Part shown: piece after piece, positions 33,163-43,002 of the stretch
How the letters are laid out: every line of letters starts with the position of its first letter
Numbering within the stretch: the stretch's first letter is position 1
NCBI GenBank assembly: GCA_027422505.1
Contig: JAPQWV010000028.1
Location: forward strand, 4,988,001-5,052,000
Length of the DNA stretch: 64,000 bases
Source: Craterostigma plantagineum
Taxonomy: Eukaryota > Streptophyta > Magnoliopsida > Lamiales > Linderniaceae
Direction of reading: 5' to 3'
Notes under the pieces: generated by a model
What the model was told of the DNA's origin: nothing
The model's input: only the letters and a program-made list of their open reading frames with translations
Databases searched by the model: none
Program-made: the position numbers and the translations under genes

Positions 33163-36052
33163 TCAGCCAAACAAATGGCGCATACAGCTATGCGGGTCAC
33201 GCAATATCCGTGCAGCCATAGTGGCTCGATACGCTGAAATATCAATGTGCCTTTGATATTCATTAAACTCGGGCGTGTCAACCATAATCGTCTCCGCCGT
33301 CAACGCCGCATGAACCCCGCAATCCAAGCTGCCAGCCTTCTGGCTCCGATTCATTTTATTATCCAACTTCGGCTTTGTGACGATATCGAACTTGAAACGC
33401 CAATATTCAGAAAGAAACTCAGCCTGCAGAAAATAGCTAACGTCGAACATGTTACTAAATTCATAAAAATGATAGACAAAAGGATTTCAGCTACTTACGA
33501 ACACTCTCCCGGCGAATTGCACACCATGCGCGCCCAACGAATCGTTAAGGACGAAGGTTTGCGTTGTCGCGTCAAAAATAAGCACTGCCCAGTGGGTCCG
33601 TGCGAAAACGGGAGACATGATGTACTTGCATCGTACCAATTCATCATCCGTGAGACGCTCCAACCAGCTCCGACTGCTTCTCGACAATCCATTCACGAAT
33701 TCCTCCATATCATCCACCCGCACTTTCGCCTTCCTATTCAACTTCTGCGCTTTCCTAAAGTGCTCGTCTTGCACGTAACTTGGAAAGACGAAGACGTGAG
33801 GATAAACCACGGAGTCCGCATAGATTCGCCTCAAGCAATCTAGATATGCGTCAAGACAATTAGACTTGAGCATATCATGGAAGAGCAACATGTAGAAGCC
33901 TTGGGCATCCACGTCGCACCGGTCACCCGACCAAACGTTATCCCTGCATAAAAAGGAAAATTATGAGCGTGTTTATGTACGATAACTGAGGTTGACATCG
34001 AAAGAAAACATTTACCTAAATCTTGCCGCTTGAAGGTAAGTGTCAATGAGCACGCGATCATGTGCATGAATCAACTGACGCCCGGAGAAGTCCACTCGCC
34101 CGAGGTACTTTTTAATCCACTTCTCATTTCTATTTGAGCCAGAATCCTCATCACTTAGATCAACAAACTCTACAGTCGATTTGCCTCTTCTTCGAACTCC
34201 TCGGGCACTCGACGAAGCACCAAAATCTCCAGCCTCAACCACCTCCACAGGTGTGGGAAACTCTTCAAGGGGTACGATCGCTAAATGATCGTCGTCGGCA
34301 CGATCGCGGTGGACGGGGGAACACCTAACCTCCACTCCCCGCATGAGAAGGCCCGTCATACGGTCGAATAGCTCGTGTGCGGCCCCAACGTCAAAAACGC
34401 TGTCCCTAAAGTACGCCGCCTCCAACTCTTCCGCTGACGGCACTAACAACCCTCGTACAAAATTGCCGTCGACGGCCTCTGCGACCGTCCTAAGAGTCGG
34501 GCATGCCTTGCGAGGCCAATTCTTCGTCGCCCACCTGAGCATGCGTGGCGTGAAATCTTCTTCTTTGCGAACCGCAAACACGTCTGCAACCCTCGGTATG
34601 CACTCGTATGCTAGTATCTGAATACAAATAACGCAAAAAATCTTAGAAACGTCCCTCAAAACATGGTATGCGAAGAAGCTTAGTTATAATTCACCTGAAG
34701 TGGTTGTACGAACCCACTGATCAGCCATTCCCGTCGCTTCTCCCGTAGATTTACCTTCACAGTGCGTATCACCTCATCGAAAGCCACGGTGCCCCAAGGA
34801 TACCGGGAGAATGCAAACCAATCATCGACGAGACTAAGGACCCAGGTACTGACGACGGTGTCCTTCTTCGACGGTCGAGACATCAACACGGCGGTGGCGA
34901 AGTACACGTCCGCCAACTTCAGCTTCTCGAAGTCCACATCGTCCTCGTCGCCAGACAACTCCTCCAACACACGCTTGACGTGCGACATGCGGACTTTAGA
35001 GCTGCCACCAAAATGTCTTGCGGTGAATTGTGAGCCGCCGTTTACCGGCGGACGCTCGGCGGCGAACTTCAGCCCGGTGATTAGGCAATAGTCCGACTTT
35101 GAAAATCGGAGTGGTTTTTCGCCAAAAATCATCCACAGCTCTTCCCGGTTGTGCAACATCGTCTGGCTCTGGATGAGGTACCACAGCAACTGGCCCGAGA
35201 GGTTAAAATCAGGCTCGGCCCTAACAAGGCGGCCGAACGGACTCTCGTTCGTAAAAATCTCCCACTCGTGGTGGTTCAGACATTGCCTTATCAGCTCGCT
35301 GGCATCGGCGTATAACGAGCTCAGCTTTACAGTCAAATGGGGAACTTCGTCCACTGTCTCGAACTGCTTCTGCATCACAACCTAATTTATACGTAAAACA
35401 CGTGTTAGCTAGGGCTACGTGGTATGAAATAATGAAAACAGAAAACCCTTATGCACAGATGCGCAGGGGACCGCATCGCATATGCTGAGATTCAAGCACA
35501 GATGCGCATGGGACCCCTGCGCATCGGCGCGGTCCCAGCAAGGGTCCCCTGCGTATAAGCGCGGGTCCCCTGGTCATAGCACGCGGGTCCCCTGCTTATA
35601 ACGCGCGGGTCCCACGACCTTGCGCGCGCGCAGTCACACTGGACCCGCCCATTAAAGTCAGGGGACCCGAGCGTTTAAGCAGGGGAAACGCGGCTAATAC
35701 ACAGGGGACCCGTGAAATACGCACAGGTCCCTTGCTCATAAGCGGGGGTCGTCTGCTTGCAAGCACGGGACCCATGCATTAAAAAGCAACGTACGCTGCG
35801 CAAGCACGGGTCCTATGCTTGCAAGCACGGGTCCTACGCTTGCAAGCACGGGTCCTACGCTTGCAAGCACAGGTCCTATGCTACCAAGAACGGTCCTATG
35901 CTACCAAGCTCTGTCCTATGCTTGCAAGCACGGGTCCGCACCAAATTAGGGTTCGATGGGTCGTTCCCAAATACCCTCTCGCGTTAAATTGAAAGTGGCG
36001 AAGAGTAGAAAGAACATACCTCCACTCTTTGGGTGTTCGCGTTGAATGCCAT
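33163..36052 (-). CDS. Ulp1-like gene B of the MULE: DUF1985 plus C48 cysteine protease
   Basis: Five predicted exons, read leftwards: 36052-36020, 35381-34695, 34617-34016, 33943-33499, 33423-33163. All junctions are GT..AG and in phase, giving 2028 nt and 675 residues without a stop. Exon 2 has the DUF1985 pattern (FGRLVRAEPDFNLS, EELWMIFGEKPLRFSKSDYC). Exons 4-5 form a Ulp1/SENP-type peptidase with RTHWAVLIFD (His ~558), FVLNDSLG (Asp ~575) and QKAGSLDCGVHA (Cys ~625). Such enzymes cut SUMO or related modifiers; the substrate is unknown. A Glu/Asp-rich linker (FVDLSDEDSG) lies in exon 3. It is a paralogue of gene A with identical lengths for exons 1 and 2. A LINE sits about 0.1 kb upstream of its start codon, probably in the promoter. 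Confidence 0.8.
35455..35945. repeat. GGTCC-core repeat block F, inside intron 1 of gene B
   Basis: About 20 motifs between the acceptor near 35382 and the donor near 36019 of the minus-strand gene. At 35795-35940 there is a regular 21-bp repeat (core GCTTGCAAGCACGGGTCCTA), whose palindromic TTGCAA centre and GGTCC core match the start of block B. Other stretches (35530-35620) read GCGCGGGTCCC at about 20-25 bp spacing. Confidence 0.87.
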
Positions 36053-36145
36053 TGGATTGTCGAATGAGTCGATTGAGGTTGAGGTTCGGTTGGCTTTGAG
36101 TTACAGAGAAGACGATTTGCAGTGCAGGGGCGGGAGAGCACACGC

Positions 36146-36157
36146 TTGCTTTTTTTT
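36146..36157. other. Left copy of a probable LINE target duplication
   Basis: TTGCTTTTTTTT at 36146-36157 recurs at 43675-43686. The left copy runs into the T-stretch that is the poly-A tail of a minus-strand LINE. The sequence outside the right copy reads into GTAAAAGTAAAAAAA on the minus strand, matching the corresponding site upstream of gene A (21804-21818), so the LINE sits in a gap of otherwise homologous promoter sequence. Confidence 0.6.
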
Positions 36158-36524
36158 TTTGGAAAATGGTCACTAAATAAAAAAACGTACAAAGAAGCCG
36201 CTCAGAGAGCAAAACCCCGGTAACAGGCTACCGGTTCACATCCAAGGACAAAAACAGGCCCCTAGGACAAAACCCAACACAACCCCAGAAGGCAAACAAA
36301 CCAATACAACCGTACATTCTCCGCCGTATCATCCAACACCAACGTGAAGGCCTGCAATTGGAGTAGAGGTGGCATCTTTCATCTCCTCAAGATTAGCAAG
36401 AACCGCAAACATGTTGCGAGCGTCGTCGGAGGAGGGTGTCCCAACACCCGCGCTAACAGATGCTTCATCTTTGCTAGGTATACTCGAGCGCTTATCATGT
36501 TCAAGATTGCGGGTATAGGCGCTG
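36158..36524 (-). mobile_element. LINE tail without ORF2 (LINE-2A 3' part)
   Basis: On the minus strand this begins with a frame encoding RNMFAVLANLEE, which resembles the ORF1 C-terminus of the full LINE (RNPFAVLADLEG), then a 3' untranslated region and a poly-A tail (T11 at 36150-36160). There is no ORF2. It may be the end of an internally deleted LINE into which the full LINE inserted. Confidence 0.6.
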
Positions 36525-37208
36525 TTCTTTTTTGGGAAGTGTTCACTAAACGAAAGAAACAGGAGTACATGGACAGCGTACATGATAACGCTCACGACGC
36601 AACAAGCGGTAACATCTACCGACCAGACAACACAACAAGACCAAAACAGCCCAGACACCAACCAGGTCCCTACAAGACCAAGCCAAATACAGAGACTACC
36701 AGCACATGGTAACAAAGGCAAAGGAGGTGTCACACCCCAAAATCAATCTACAGGAGTCTGGCACCAGTTGTAGTGCCAGCAGGGCAGTCGGTTGTTGTGC
36801 GAACAAAGTGCCAGAGCACAGCGGAGGAAACTTCCATGCGGAAATTCCTAACGGAGGGGGTGAAGTGCAGCGAGTGCTTCCGCAGGTCTGGTCGGGGAAA
36901 GGCTTAGATGCCAACTCCTGTTTCTTTCCGCCAGGGAGCGCAACCAGCAAGTGAGGCCTGCATGCGGCACGGGCGAGCCGGTAGGACACCCCAGATGAAG
37001 CAGCAGCCAGGCCAACCTGCAGACAAGCAAAGCGGAGCACAGTACAAGAACGAAAAGAGAAAACAAAACGAAGGGGATGGGGGGAGGGAAGAGGGCAAGA
37101 TGTGGGGAAAGGGGGAGAAGGGGGGAGGTGGTGTCTCTTATGGGCTCCTTCCAACTCATCCATCAGCCCACCAAACCCTGAACCGAAGCAAGACCAGTCC
37201 CAAGCACC

Positions 37209-40200
37209 CTAGGTAGTCCAGTCCAAACACCAGGTCCGGCGCATGGCGTTCAATTGCAGATTGTACTTGGGCGGAAGAGTCGAGATTCGAATACTAAAGA
37301 GGGCCTCCATTTCAGCAACTATCCGTTCCGGTGATCGACGAATCCCATCGTGCCATCTTCTATTGCGCTCCGACCAAAGATGGTAGACAAGTGAAGCAAG
37401 GGCATGCCGAGGCCCCAACACGGCAAGGTGCTTGCCCCGCCACCTTCTGGCCGCCCAAAGCACGCTCTCCGGCCAATCCCTGTAAGGCCATCCAAAGTGC
37501 AGATGATTACGTATTAGGTTAAGGCAGCGAATAGAGAAGGTACACTCAAAGAATAAATGTCGCGTAGTCTCCATAATATCTGCGTCGCAGAGAAGGCAAA
37601 CTGAGGTTCCCGCCGCAGAAGCGATCCAAGGCTTGTCTCTAGTCGCTAGCTTATCCCTAATCGCAAGCCAGAGCATGAAGTCATGTCGAGGGATGGCTAA
37701 TGGGCCGCCGAAGAGGGTATGCCAGGGTACAATCGGTTGCCTTTGGCGGATGCTCTCCCTTGCGGAAGCGGTAGTGAAGCGACCATTTGCGTTGGCAGCC
37801 CATCTAATCGTGTCACGTTCGGTCGGGTGGGTGAGTGGTAAAAGAGGGCCGAAGTCGAGGTATTCCACTGAAGTTTGAGCTGGCCAGCACCATCCTCCCT
37901 CGTTGATTACCTCGCTGAGTTTCGAGTCCCTGGGTAAGCCCATTATCATAGGTCCTCGAGGGTAGCGTTCCACTAGGGGTTCTTCGAGCAGCCAAGGGTC
38001 GGTCCAGAGGAGTGTGTTGGCCCCATTGCCAATGCGGAATTGAATGAGAGTCCTAAATTCGGCTCGCAGCTTCAATATCTTTCTCCAGCTCCATGAAGTC
38101 CTAGTCCCCGGTCGGATGGACCATAAGGAACTATTGTGCAGCCTCGTTCGTCTAATCCAGGTGGCCCAAATCGAGGTGTCGTCGTCCGTCAGAATGTTCC
38201 AAAGCAGACGCATGAGTAGAGCCTTATTATCAGTCTCAATCGAGCGAAGGCCAAGTCCACCTTCAGCTTTAGGCAAGCAAATATCAGTCCAAGCCACCTT
38301 GGCACTCGTACCTTTCCATAGAAAGGCTCTAAGCCTCGCTTCAATGCTCCGGATAACGCCCTTCGGAAGGAGGAACACACCAGCCCAGTAGGTATGCAGT
38401 CCAAGGAGGACCGATTTGATCAATTGGGTGCGACCGGCGTACGATAGAGAGAGATTGGTCCATGAGCCTAGCCGCTTGTCCACGCTGGTCAGAAGAGGGG
38501 TACAGTCAGCAATCGTAAGTCTTGATGTAATAAGGGGAACACCGAGATAGCGTACGGGAAGTGATCCCAGCGAGAAACCCATAATATCTTGGAGGGCGTT
38601 CTTCAATCGGTCGGCGCGCTTAGATACAAACATTGCACTCTTATTGATGTTTGCTTTTAGGCCTGATAAGTTAGCAAAGAGGTCGAGGCTGCGTTTGAAG
38701 ACCCCTACAGAATCGACATCCGCATGAGAGAAGAGGAGGAGATCATCTGCAAACGTAAGCATGAAAATCGCAGTTGCCTCACAGTTCCAGTGGTATCTGA
38801 AATTCGGGCTTTGCCTGATCTCGTCTTCAATGATGCCGTGAAGTACTTCCATAACCAGTGTGAAAAGGTAGGGTGAGATCGGGTCGCCTTGCCGAAGGCC
38901 CCTCCTCCCTTTAAAGTATCCCGTCGGAGTACCGTTGATGTTAATCGAGAAAGAGGGCGTGGTCAGGCAGGCCCGGATCCATCCAACGAAAACCCGATGA
39001 AACCCAATAGCCTCGAGCGCGGCCAAGAGAAAGTCCCATTCCACCGTGTCATACGCTTTCGCGATGTCCACCTTGAAGGCCACACGGTCAGGCAGCCCCA
39101 TATTATTATATCCCTGACAAATTTCCTGTGCTAGTAAGATGTTATCCGTGATCCGGCGGCCAGGAATGAAGGCCGTTTGGGTTTGATGGACGAGTTGCCC
39201 AAGGCTGCCCCGTAGTCGATTGGCAATAATCTTGGAGATGATCTTGTAGAGTACGTTGCAGCAGGATATTGGCCTGAAGTCCTTAGCCATCCGGGGGCTA
39301 GTGTTCTTTGGAATAAGTGTTATGAGCGTAGAGTTCAGTTCCCCCAAGAGATGTCCCGTCCGAAAGAATTCCTTGATGGCGTGGGTTATGTCCCGTCCAA
39401 TGGTGTCCCACGCGTCTTTAAAGAATGCCGCAGAGAAACCATCCGGCCCAGGAGATTTGTTGTCGCCAATGGAGAACAAAGCTTGCTTGATCTCCAGATC
39501 CGTGATCGGAAGAATCATGGCCTCGGCCTCCGTGGGTCCCAGTTTTCGGGCCATGTAAGGTGAGAGAGTGGCAGCATGCAAGGCCACCGTCCGGCTAGAT
39601 AGTCCAAGCAGCTCAGTATAGTATCGAATGAGTTCAGCGCACACTTGATTATGTCCTTCGAAGGTAGTCCCTACTTCATCTTCAAGGGTGTATATCCGGT
39701 TATTGGCGCGACGCATGGCAACCTTCTTAAAAAAGAAGGATGTACATTGGTCCCCATCCTTAAGCCAAGCCACTTTGGCGCGTTGTACTAACGCCGAATG
39801 CTCCATATCAACCGCTTTAGCATATGCTAAGCGACATCGCCTCTCAAGGACCAACAACTGCGGCTCCATAGGGTGCTGAATAGCAAGCTCCTGTGCGATA
39901 TCCAGAAACCCCCGAGCCTCGAGAACATTGCGGTTGAGATCACCTTTGTCACGCCGGAGACGCTTCAGCTGTATTTTGATGTCCTTGAGTTTCTTCGTGA
40001 CGGCGTACATGGGGTAGCCAGCAACCTCTCGCCTCCAAGCGGCTTTGACTATCGGTAGAAATCGGGGGTCTTTAATCAGGAAGTTGTCAAACCGGAATGC
40101 TTTATTTATGTTCCTTGGCTGAGCCGTGTCTTCCAAAATCAGAGGTGAGTGGTCAGAGGTGGAGGGGAGCCCACATCGGTAAGCTAGGTCCCCAAAATGA

Positions 40201-40826
40201 GCGAACCACGAGGGGTTGCCAACAATTCTGTCAAGGCAGCGCCAAACTCCTGCCGTGCCACTCTGTTGGTTATACCACGTGAACAAAGGGCCAAGTCGGG
40301 GTAGACCAATAAGATCAGAGGCGGTAAAGCATTCTGCCATGTCAGTACAGCCTCCTCCAGGTGATCCTCCCCTCGCCTCATAATTATCCAGAATGGCATT
40401 AAAATCTCCCATAACAATCCAAGGGCTGTTAACCCGCGCGTTAGAAGTGGCCAGAATATCATTCCAGAGGGCACGTCTTTCCCCCCGCTGGTTACGACCA
40501 TAAACAAAGGTGATATAGATTTCTTTCCGCTCTTCTAAGATATGAACCTTGCAGTGAACAGCCTGTGATGTGGCGGCCTCAATCGTCACAGTCACGAAGC
40601 GAGCATCCCATCCAACCCAAATACGTGATGCCGGTCCGTCCTCGTACTCGTAGAACCAATCCCACGATCTGATAGAGTTAGCGAGTGAAGAAGCATTTTG
40701 TTCGGAAACCCTAGTCTCAACCAGGCCAATCAGCTTCAACCCATATTTCGTAATCATCTCCCCGACCGTCCATCTGTGATCTAACCTATTTAGACCACGT
40801 ACATTCCAAGAGGCGACCGGGATCAT
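37209..40826 (-). CDS. LINE-2 ORF2: endonuclease and reverse transcriptase
   Basis: A 1205-residue open frame. Residues ~1-235 form an AP-type endonuclease (SWNVRGLNR, LVETRV, MGDFNAI, TSDHSPL). The RT is in the middle: KSPGPDGFSAAFFKD, LITLIPK, CCNVLYKIISKIIANRL, FIPGRRITDNILLAQE, KVDIAKAYDTVEW, GRRGLRQGDPISP and the catalytic FADDLLLFSH. The C-terminus has zf-RVT (FMLWLAIRDKLATRD, CLLCDADIMETTRHLFFEC). No RNase H domain is evident. The enzyme nicks target DNA and copies its RNA there. The start overlaps the end of ORF1 by 41 nt in another frame. All visible catalytic motifs are intact. Confidence 0.95.
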   Translation of the reverse strand: MIPVASWNVRGLNRLDHRWTVGEMITKYGLKLIGLVETRVSEQNASSLANSIRSWDWFYEYEDGPASRIWVGWDARFVTVTIEAATSQAVHCKVHILEERKEIYITFVYGRNQRGERRALWNDILATSNARVNSPWIVMGDFNAILDNYEARGGSPGGGCTDMAECFTASDLIGLPRLGPLFTWYNQQSGTAGVWRCLDRIVGNPSWFAHFGDLAYRCGLPSTSDHSPLILEDTAQPRNINKAFRFDNFLIKDPRFLPIVKAAWRREVAGYPMYAVTKKLKDIKIQLKRLRRDKGDLNRNVLEARGFLDIAQELAIQHPMEPQLLVLERRCRLAYAKAVDMEHSALVQRAKVAWLKDGDQCTSFFFKKVAMRRANNRIYTLEDEVGTTFEGHNQVCAELIRYYTELLGLSSRTVALHAATLSPYMARKLGPTEAEAMILPITDLEIKQALFSIGDNKSPGPDGFSAAFFKDAWDTIGRDITHAIKEFFRTGHLLGELNSTLITLIPKNTSPRMAKDFRPISCCNVLYKIISKIIANRLRGSLGQLVHQTQTAFIPGRRITDNILLAQEICQGYNNMGLPDRVAFKVDIAKAYDTVEWDFLLAALEAIGFHRVFVGWIRACLTTPSFSININGTPTGYFKGRRGLRQGDPISPYLFTLVMEVLHGIIEDEIRQSPNFRYHWNCEATAIFMLTFADDLLLFSHADVDSVGVFKRSLDLFANLSGLKANINKSAMFVSKRADRLKNALQDIMGFSLGSLPVRYLGVPLITSRLTIADCTPLLTSVDKRLGSWTNLSLSYAGRTQLIKSVLLGLHTYWAGVFLLPKGVIRSIEARLRAFLWKGTSAKVAWTDICLPKAEGGLGLRSIETDNKALLMRLLWNILTDDDTSIWATWIRRTRLHNSSLWSIRPGTRTSWSWRKILKLRAEFRTLIQFRIGNGANTLLWTDPWLLEEPLVERYPRGPMIMGLPRDSKLSEVINEGGWCWPAQTSVEYLDFGPLLPLTHPTERDTIRWAANANGRFTTASARESIRQRQPIVPWHTLFGGPLAIPRHDFMLWLAIRDKLATRDKPWIASAAGTSVCLLCDADIMETTRHLFFECTFSIRCLNLIRNHLHFGWPYRDWPESVLWAARRWRGKHLAVLGPRHALASLVYHLWSERNRRWHDGIRRSPERIVAEMEALFSIRISTLPPKYNLQLNAMRRTWCLDWTT

Positions 40827-43002
40827 GGAACACTCGATTCCAGGGCTGCTTGAGGACCCTGTAATGCGACGTTTTCCCTTCTAAGTCAGCTAACACGGCA
40901 AACGGGTTGCGGTATTCAACTATAGGTAAGGTGGTATTAGTTGTGCTAGTCGGGCTGCCTCCATTTTGTTGCCCCGGCTGCCTGTTATGCCCCTCCCTTA
41001 CATGGGTGCTATCCATGGCCGAATTATCCAATGGTGTGGTCTGGTGAGTGGCCCGGTAATGCTCTTGCGATGTAGAGCTTCCAATATCCTTGTTGTTGGT
41101 TGTGGCTTCCTCCACGATCACCGATTTGCCTTTATCCTTATTGGTCAATCGGCGCCAATTAGCTCTAGGTCTAGCAGGCATACCCTCGGTGAGCTGATGA
41201 CTTGGCCGTGTCGGGTTTGGCTCGTCTTGTCCTTGCATTTTGGGCTGCTCAATGTTCCGTGTTGACTTTTGTATGACCGATGTGGAGAGTTGTGGCCGGG
41301 TCGGTTTGGGCTGATTTTTCGGGCAGCTCCTTTCACCATGATTCCAAGAGTTGCATGTTGCGCATTTCTTGGGCCTCCACTCGTACTCAACCTGGATAGG
41401 TACTATACTAACTCGTCCTCCCTCCTTAGTTGGTATTCTAATATTGAATTGTTCAACGAATGGTTCCCCGAGTGGTATCTCCACGCATACCCTAGCGTAT
41501 TCGAGCCGCTCCGCCTTAGCTGTCATGGCATCCGCAAATAGTGGCTTCCCTATCACGCTCGCGACAATACCCAATCCCTCTTGGGTCCATAATTCTGATG
41601 GAATATTACGCAGCTTTACCCAGAGCGGGACATTCGAGTGTTCTCTTTTCGCAAAGGACATGCCAATTCGCCACTCCTCAAGGAATAGGGGCTGCCCCTG
41701 CATGATCCACGGGCCTTCCTCCAGGACCACACCCATGGCCTCGGCCGAGGCGAACCTGAACTTGAAAAACCCGTTAATCGATGCTCGGACCTCAATAAGC
41801 TCAGGCCACATAGAACGAGCAAAACGTTCAACATGAGGAAAGTACGGTCTTTTGCCCAGGAAATATCCAACAAGAGTGTTGTCCCATCTAGCCGTCCCTT
41901 TCTGGACCACTTCCCAGGGCAAGCAAGCCTCGGCTTTGCCATCAACGATAGATGGAGCCGTGTAGGATAATGCGAGGCGCTTCATGGTGGGGCGTCGTGA
42001 TTGGTCTCGGTTTGTTATGGCTCCTTGGACGACGGCAGCAAACGATCTCTTAGTGGTGTTCTCAGCAGCCTCCGAAGGGGGGCGAGGTTCGTCAGTGGGG
42101 TCTCCATATCCATTGTGAGACTCACCATTACCACTTGGCATAGCCCTTATGGCCCGTGGGGATGCGGATCGGTGGTTAGAGAAACGGCGATCAAAGAGGT
42201 GATCCCTTGTCATATCATCATCCGAAGCATCTTCCAAAGAAAACCCTAATTCCATCATAGGTTGTTGACAAGCATGGCTAGCGTTAGGCTGGGGCCCCCT
42301 CGGAGATACCCTCGGCCTATCAACATGAGGGACCTGTTGAGATTCCAACCTCGAGCTCGTGGGGTCGTTGCTCTCCCCCAATAGGGAACGTTCGATGATA
42401 GGGGGCGCCTCCTTGTCGGGACTCCCTTCCTTATTCAGCCGCGGTGTATTAGGTGGTGGTGGTGTGCCTTTGCGCATCGGACCACGGGGGTTAATTCGTG
42501 GGTCACGCAGCGGCACAATGGTGGTGGTTTCCCTTCGTTTACGGCGAGGCGGAATCATGGGCTGGGTAGGGTTAGGCCTCGCAGCGGTGTGGTGGCGAGT
42601 AAAGGCAGGCCCATTAGTGGGGGGGACCGGTTGAACCGGCTGTGGTTGCAAGTTGGGTGTTCCATCGTTGTCATGGGGCGAGTGGGTCATAGCAGTCCGG
42701 TGACGAAGGAGGGCCGAACCGTTAGGAGGTGGCTCCGTCCGACTCGTTGTGGCAAGTGGTTGTTTCGGCGGTGGTCGCGGGCCAGACTCAGCGCCGTTAA
42801 GGCGCACCACGAAAGCTTCAAACGCAGCAACATCAAATCGGTCATCAAATGTGGGAATGTTTTTCCTTAGCATCTCGTAATCCGGCAAGGAGGTAGGGGA
42901 ATCCATAGCCTCCATCAATGGTTGTTCCAACGGAATAGTGCTTTTTAGCAGCCCATAGTCCGGCGAGGGCCCAAGATAATCCATATTTTCAGAGATCTCC
43001 AT
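40786..43002 (-). CDS. LINE-2 ORF1: DUF4283 RNA-binding protein with zinc knuckle
   Basis: A 738-residue open frame starting MEISENMDYLGPSPDYG. The first ~330 residues are Pro/Arg-rich and low in complexity. Then comes DUF4283 (GTARWDNTLVGYFLGKRPYF, EEGPWIMQGQPLFLEEW, PLWVKLRNIPSELWTQ) and a CX2CX4HX4C knuckle (CATCNSWNHGERSC). The tail is again low-complexity and ends NPFAVLADLEG...LECTWSK. In plant L1 elements ORF1 packages the element RNA. It is the full-length relative of the fragment at 10666-11718. Confidence 0.92.
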   Translation of the reverse strand: MEISENMDYLGPSPDYGLLKSTIPLEQPLMEAMDSPTSLPDYEMLRKNIPTFDDRFDVAAFEAFVVRLNGAESGPRPPPKQPLATTSRTEPPPNGSALLRHRTAMTHSPHDNDGTPNLQPQPVQPVPPTNGPAFTRHHTAARPNPTQPMIPPRRKRRETTTIVPLRDPRINPRGPMRKGTPPPPNTPRLNKEGSPDKEAPPIIERSLLGESNDPTSSRLESQQVPHVDRPRVSPRGPQPNASHACQQPMMELGFSLEDASDDDMTRDHLFDRRFSNHRSASPRAIRAMPSGNGESHNGYGDPTDEPRPPSEAAENTTKRSFAAVVQGAITNRDQSRRPTMKRLALSYTAPSIVDGKAEACLPWEVVQKGTARWDNTLVGYFLGKRPYFPHVERFARSMWPELIEVRASINGFFKFRFASAEAMGVVLEEGPWIMQGQPLFLEEWRIGMSFAKREHSNVPLWVKLRNIPSELWTQEGLGIVASVIGKPLFADAMTAKAERLEYARVCVEIPLGEPFVEQFNIRIPTKEGGRVSIVPIQVEYEWRPKKCATCNSWNHGERSCPKNQPKPTRPQLSTSVIQKSTRNIEQPKMQGQDEPNPTRPSHQLTEGMPARPRANWRRLTNKDKGKSVIVEEATTNNKDIGSSTSQEHYRATHQTTPLDNSAMDSTHVREGHNRQPGQQNGGSPTSTTNTTLPIVEYRNPFAVLADLEGKTSHYRVLKQPWNRVFHDPGRLLECTWSK

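Noticed and set aside
36696..37216. Several open frames left of LINE-2 ORF2, both strands
   Set aside because: They lie in the LINE 3' untranslated region and are Pro/Ser or Arg/Gly-rich without motifs.
42359..42870. Plus-strand open frames opposite LINE-2 ORF1
   Set aside because: Shadows of the G/C-rich Pro/Arg-rich ORF1 N-terminus.
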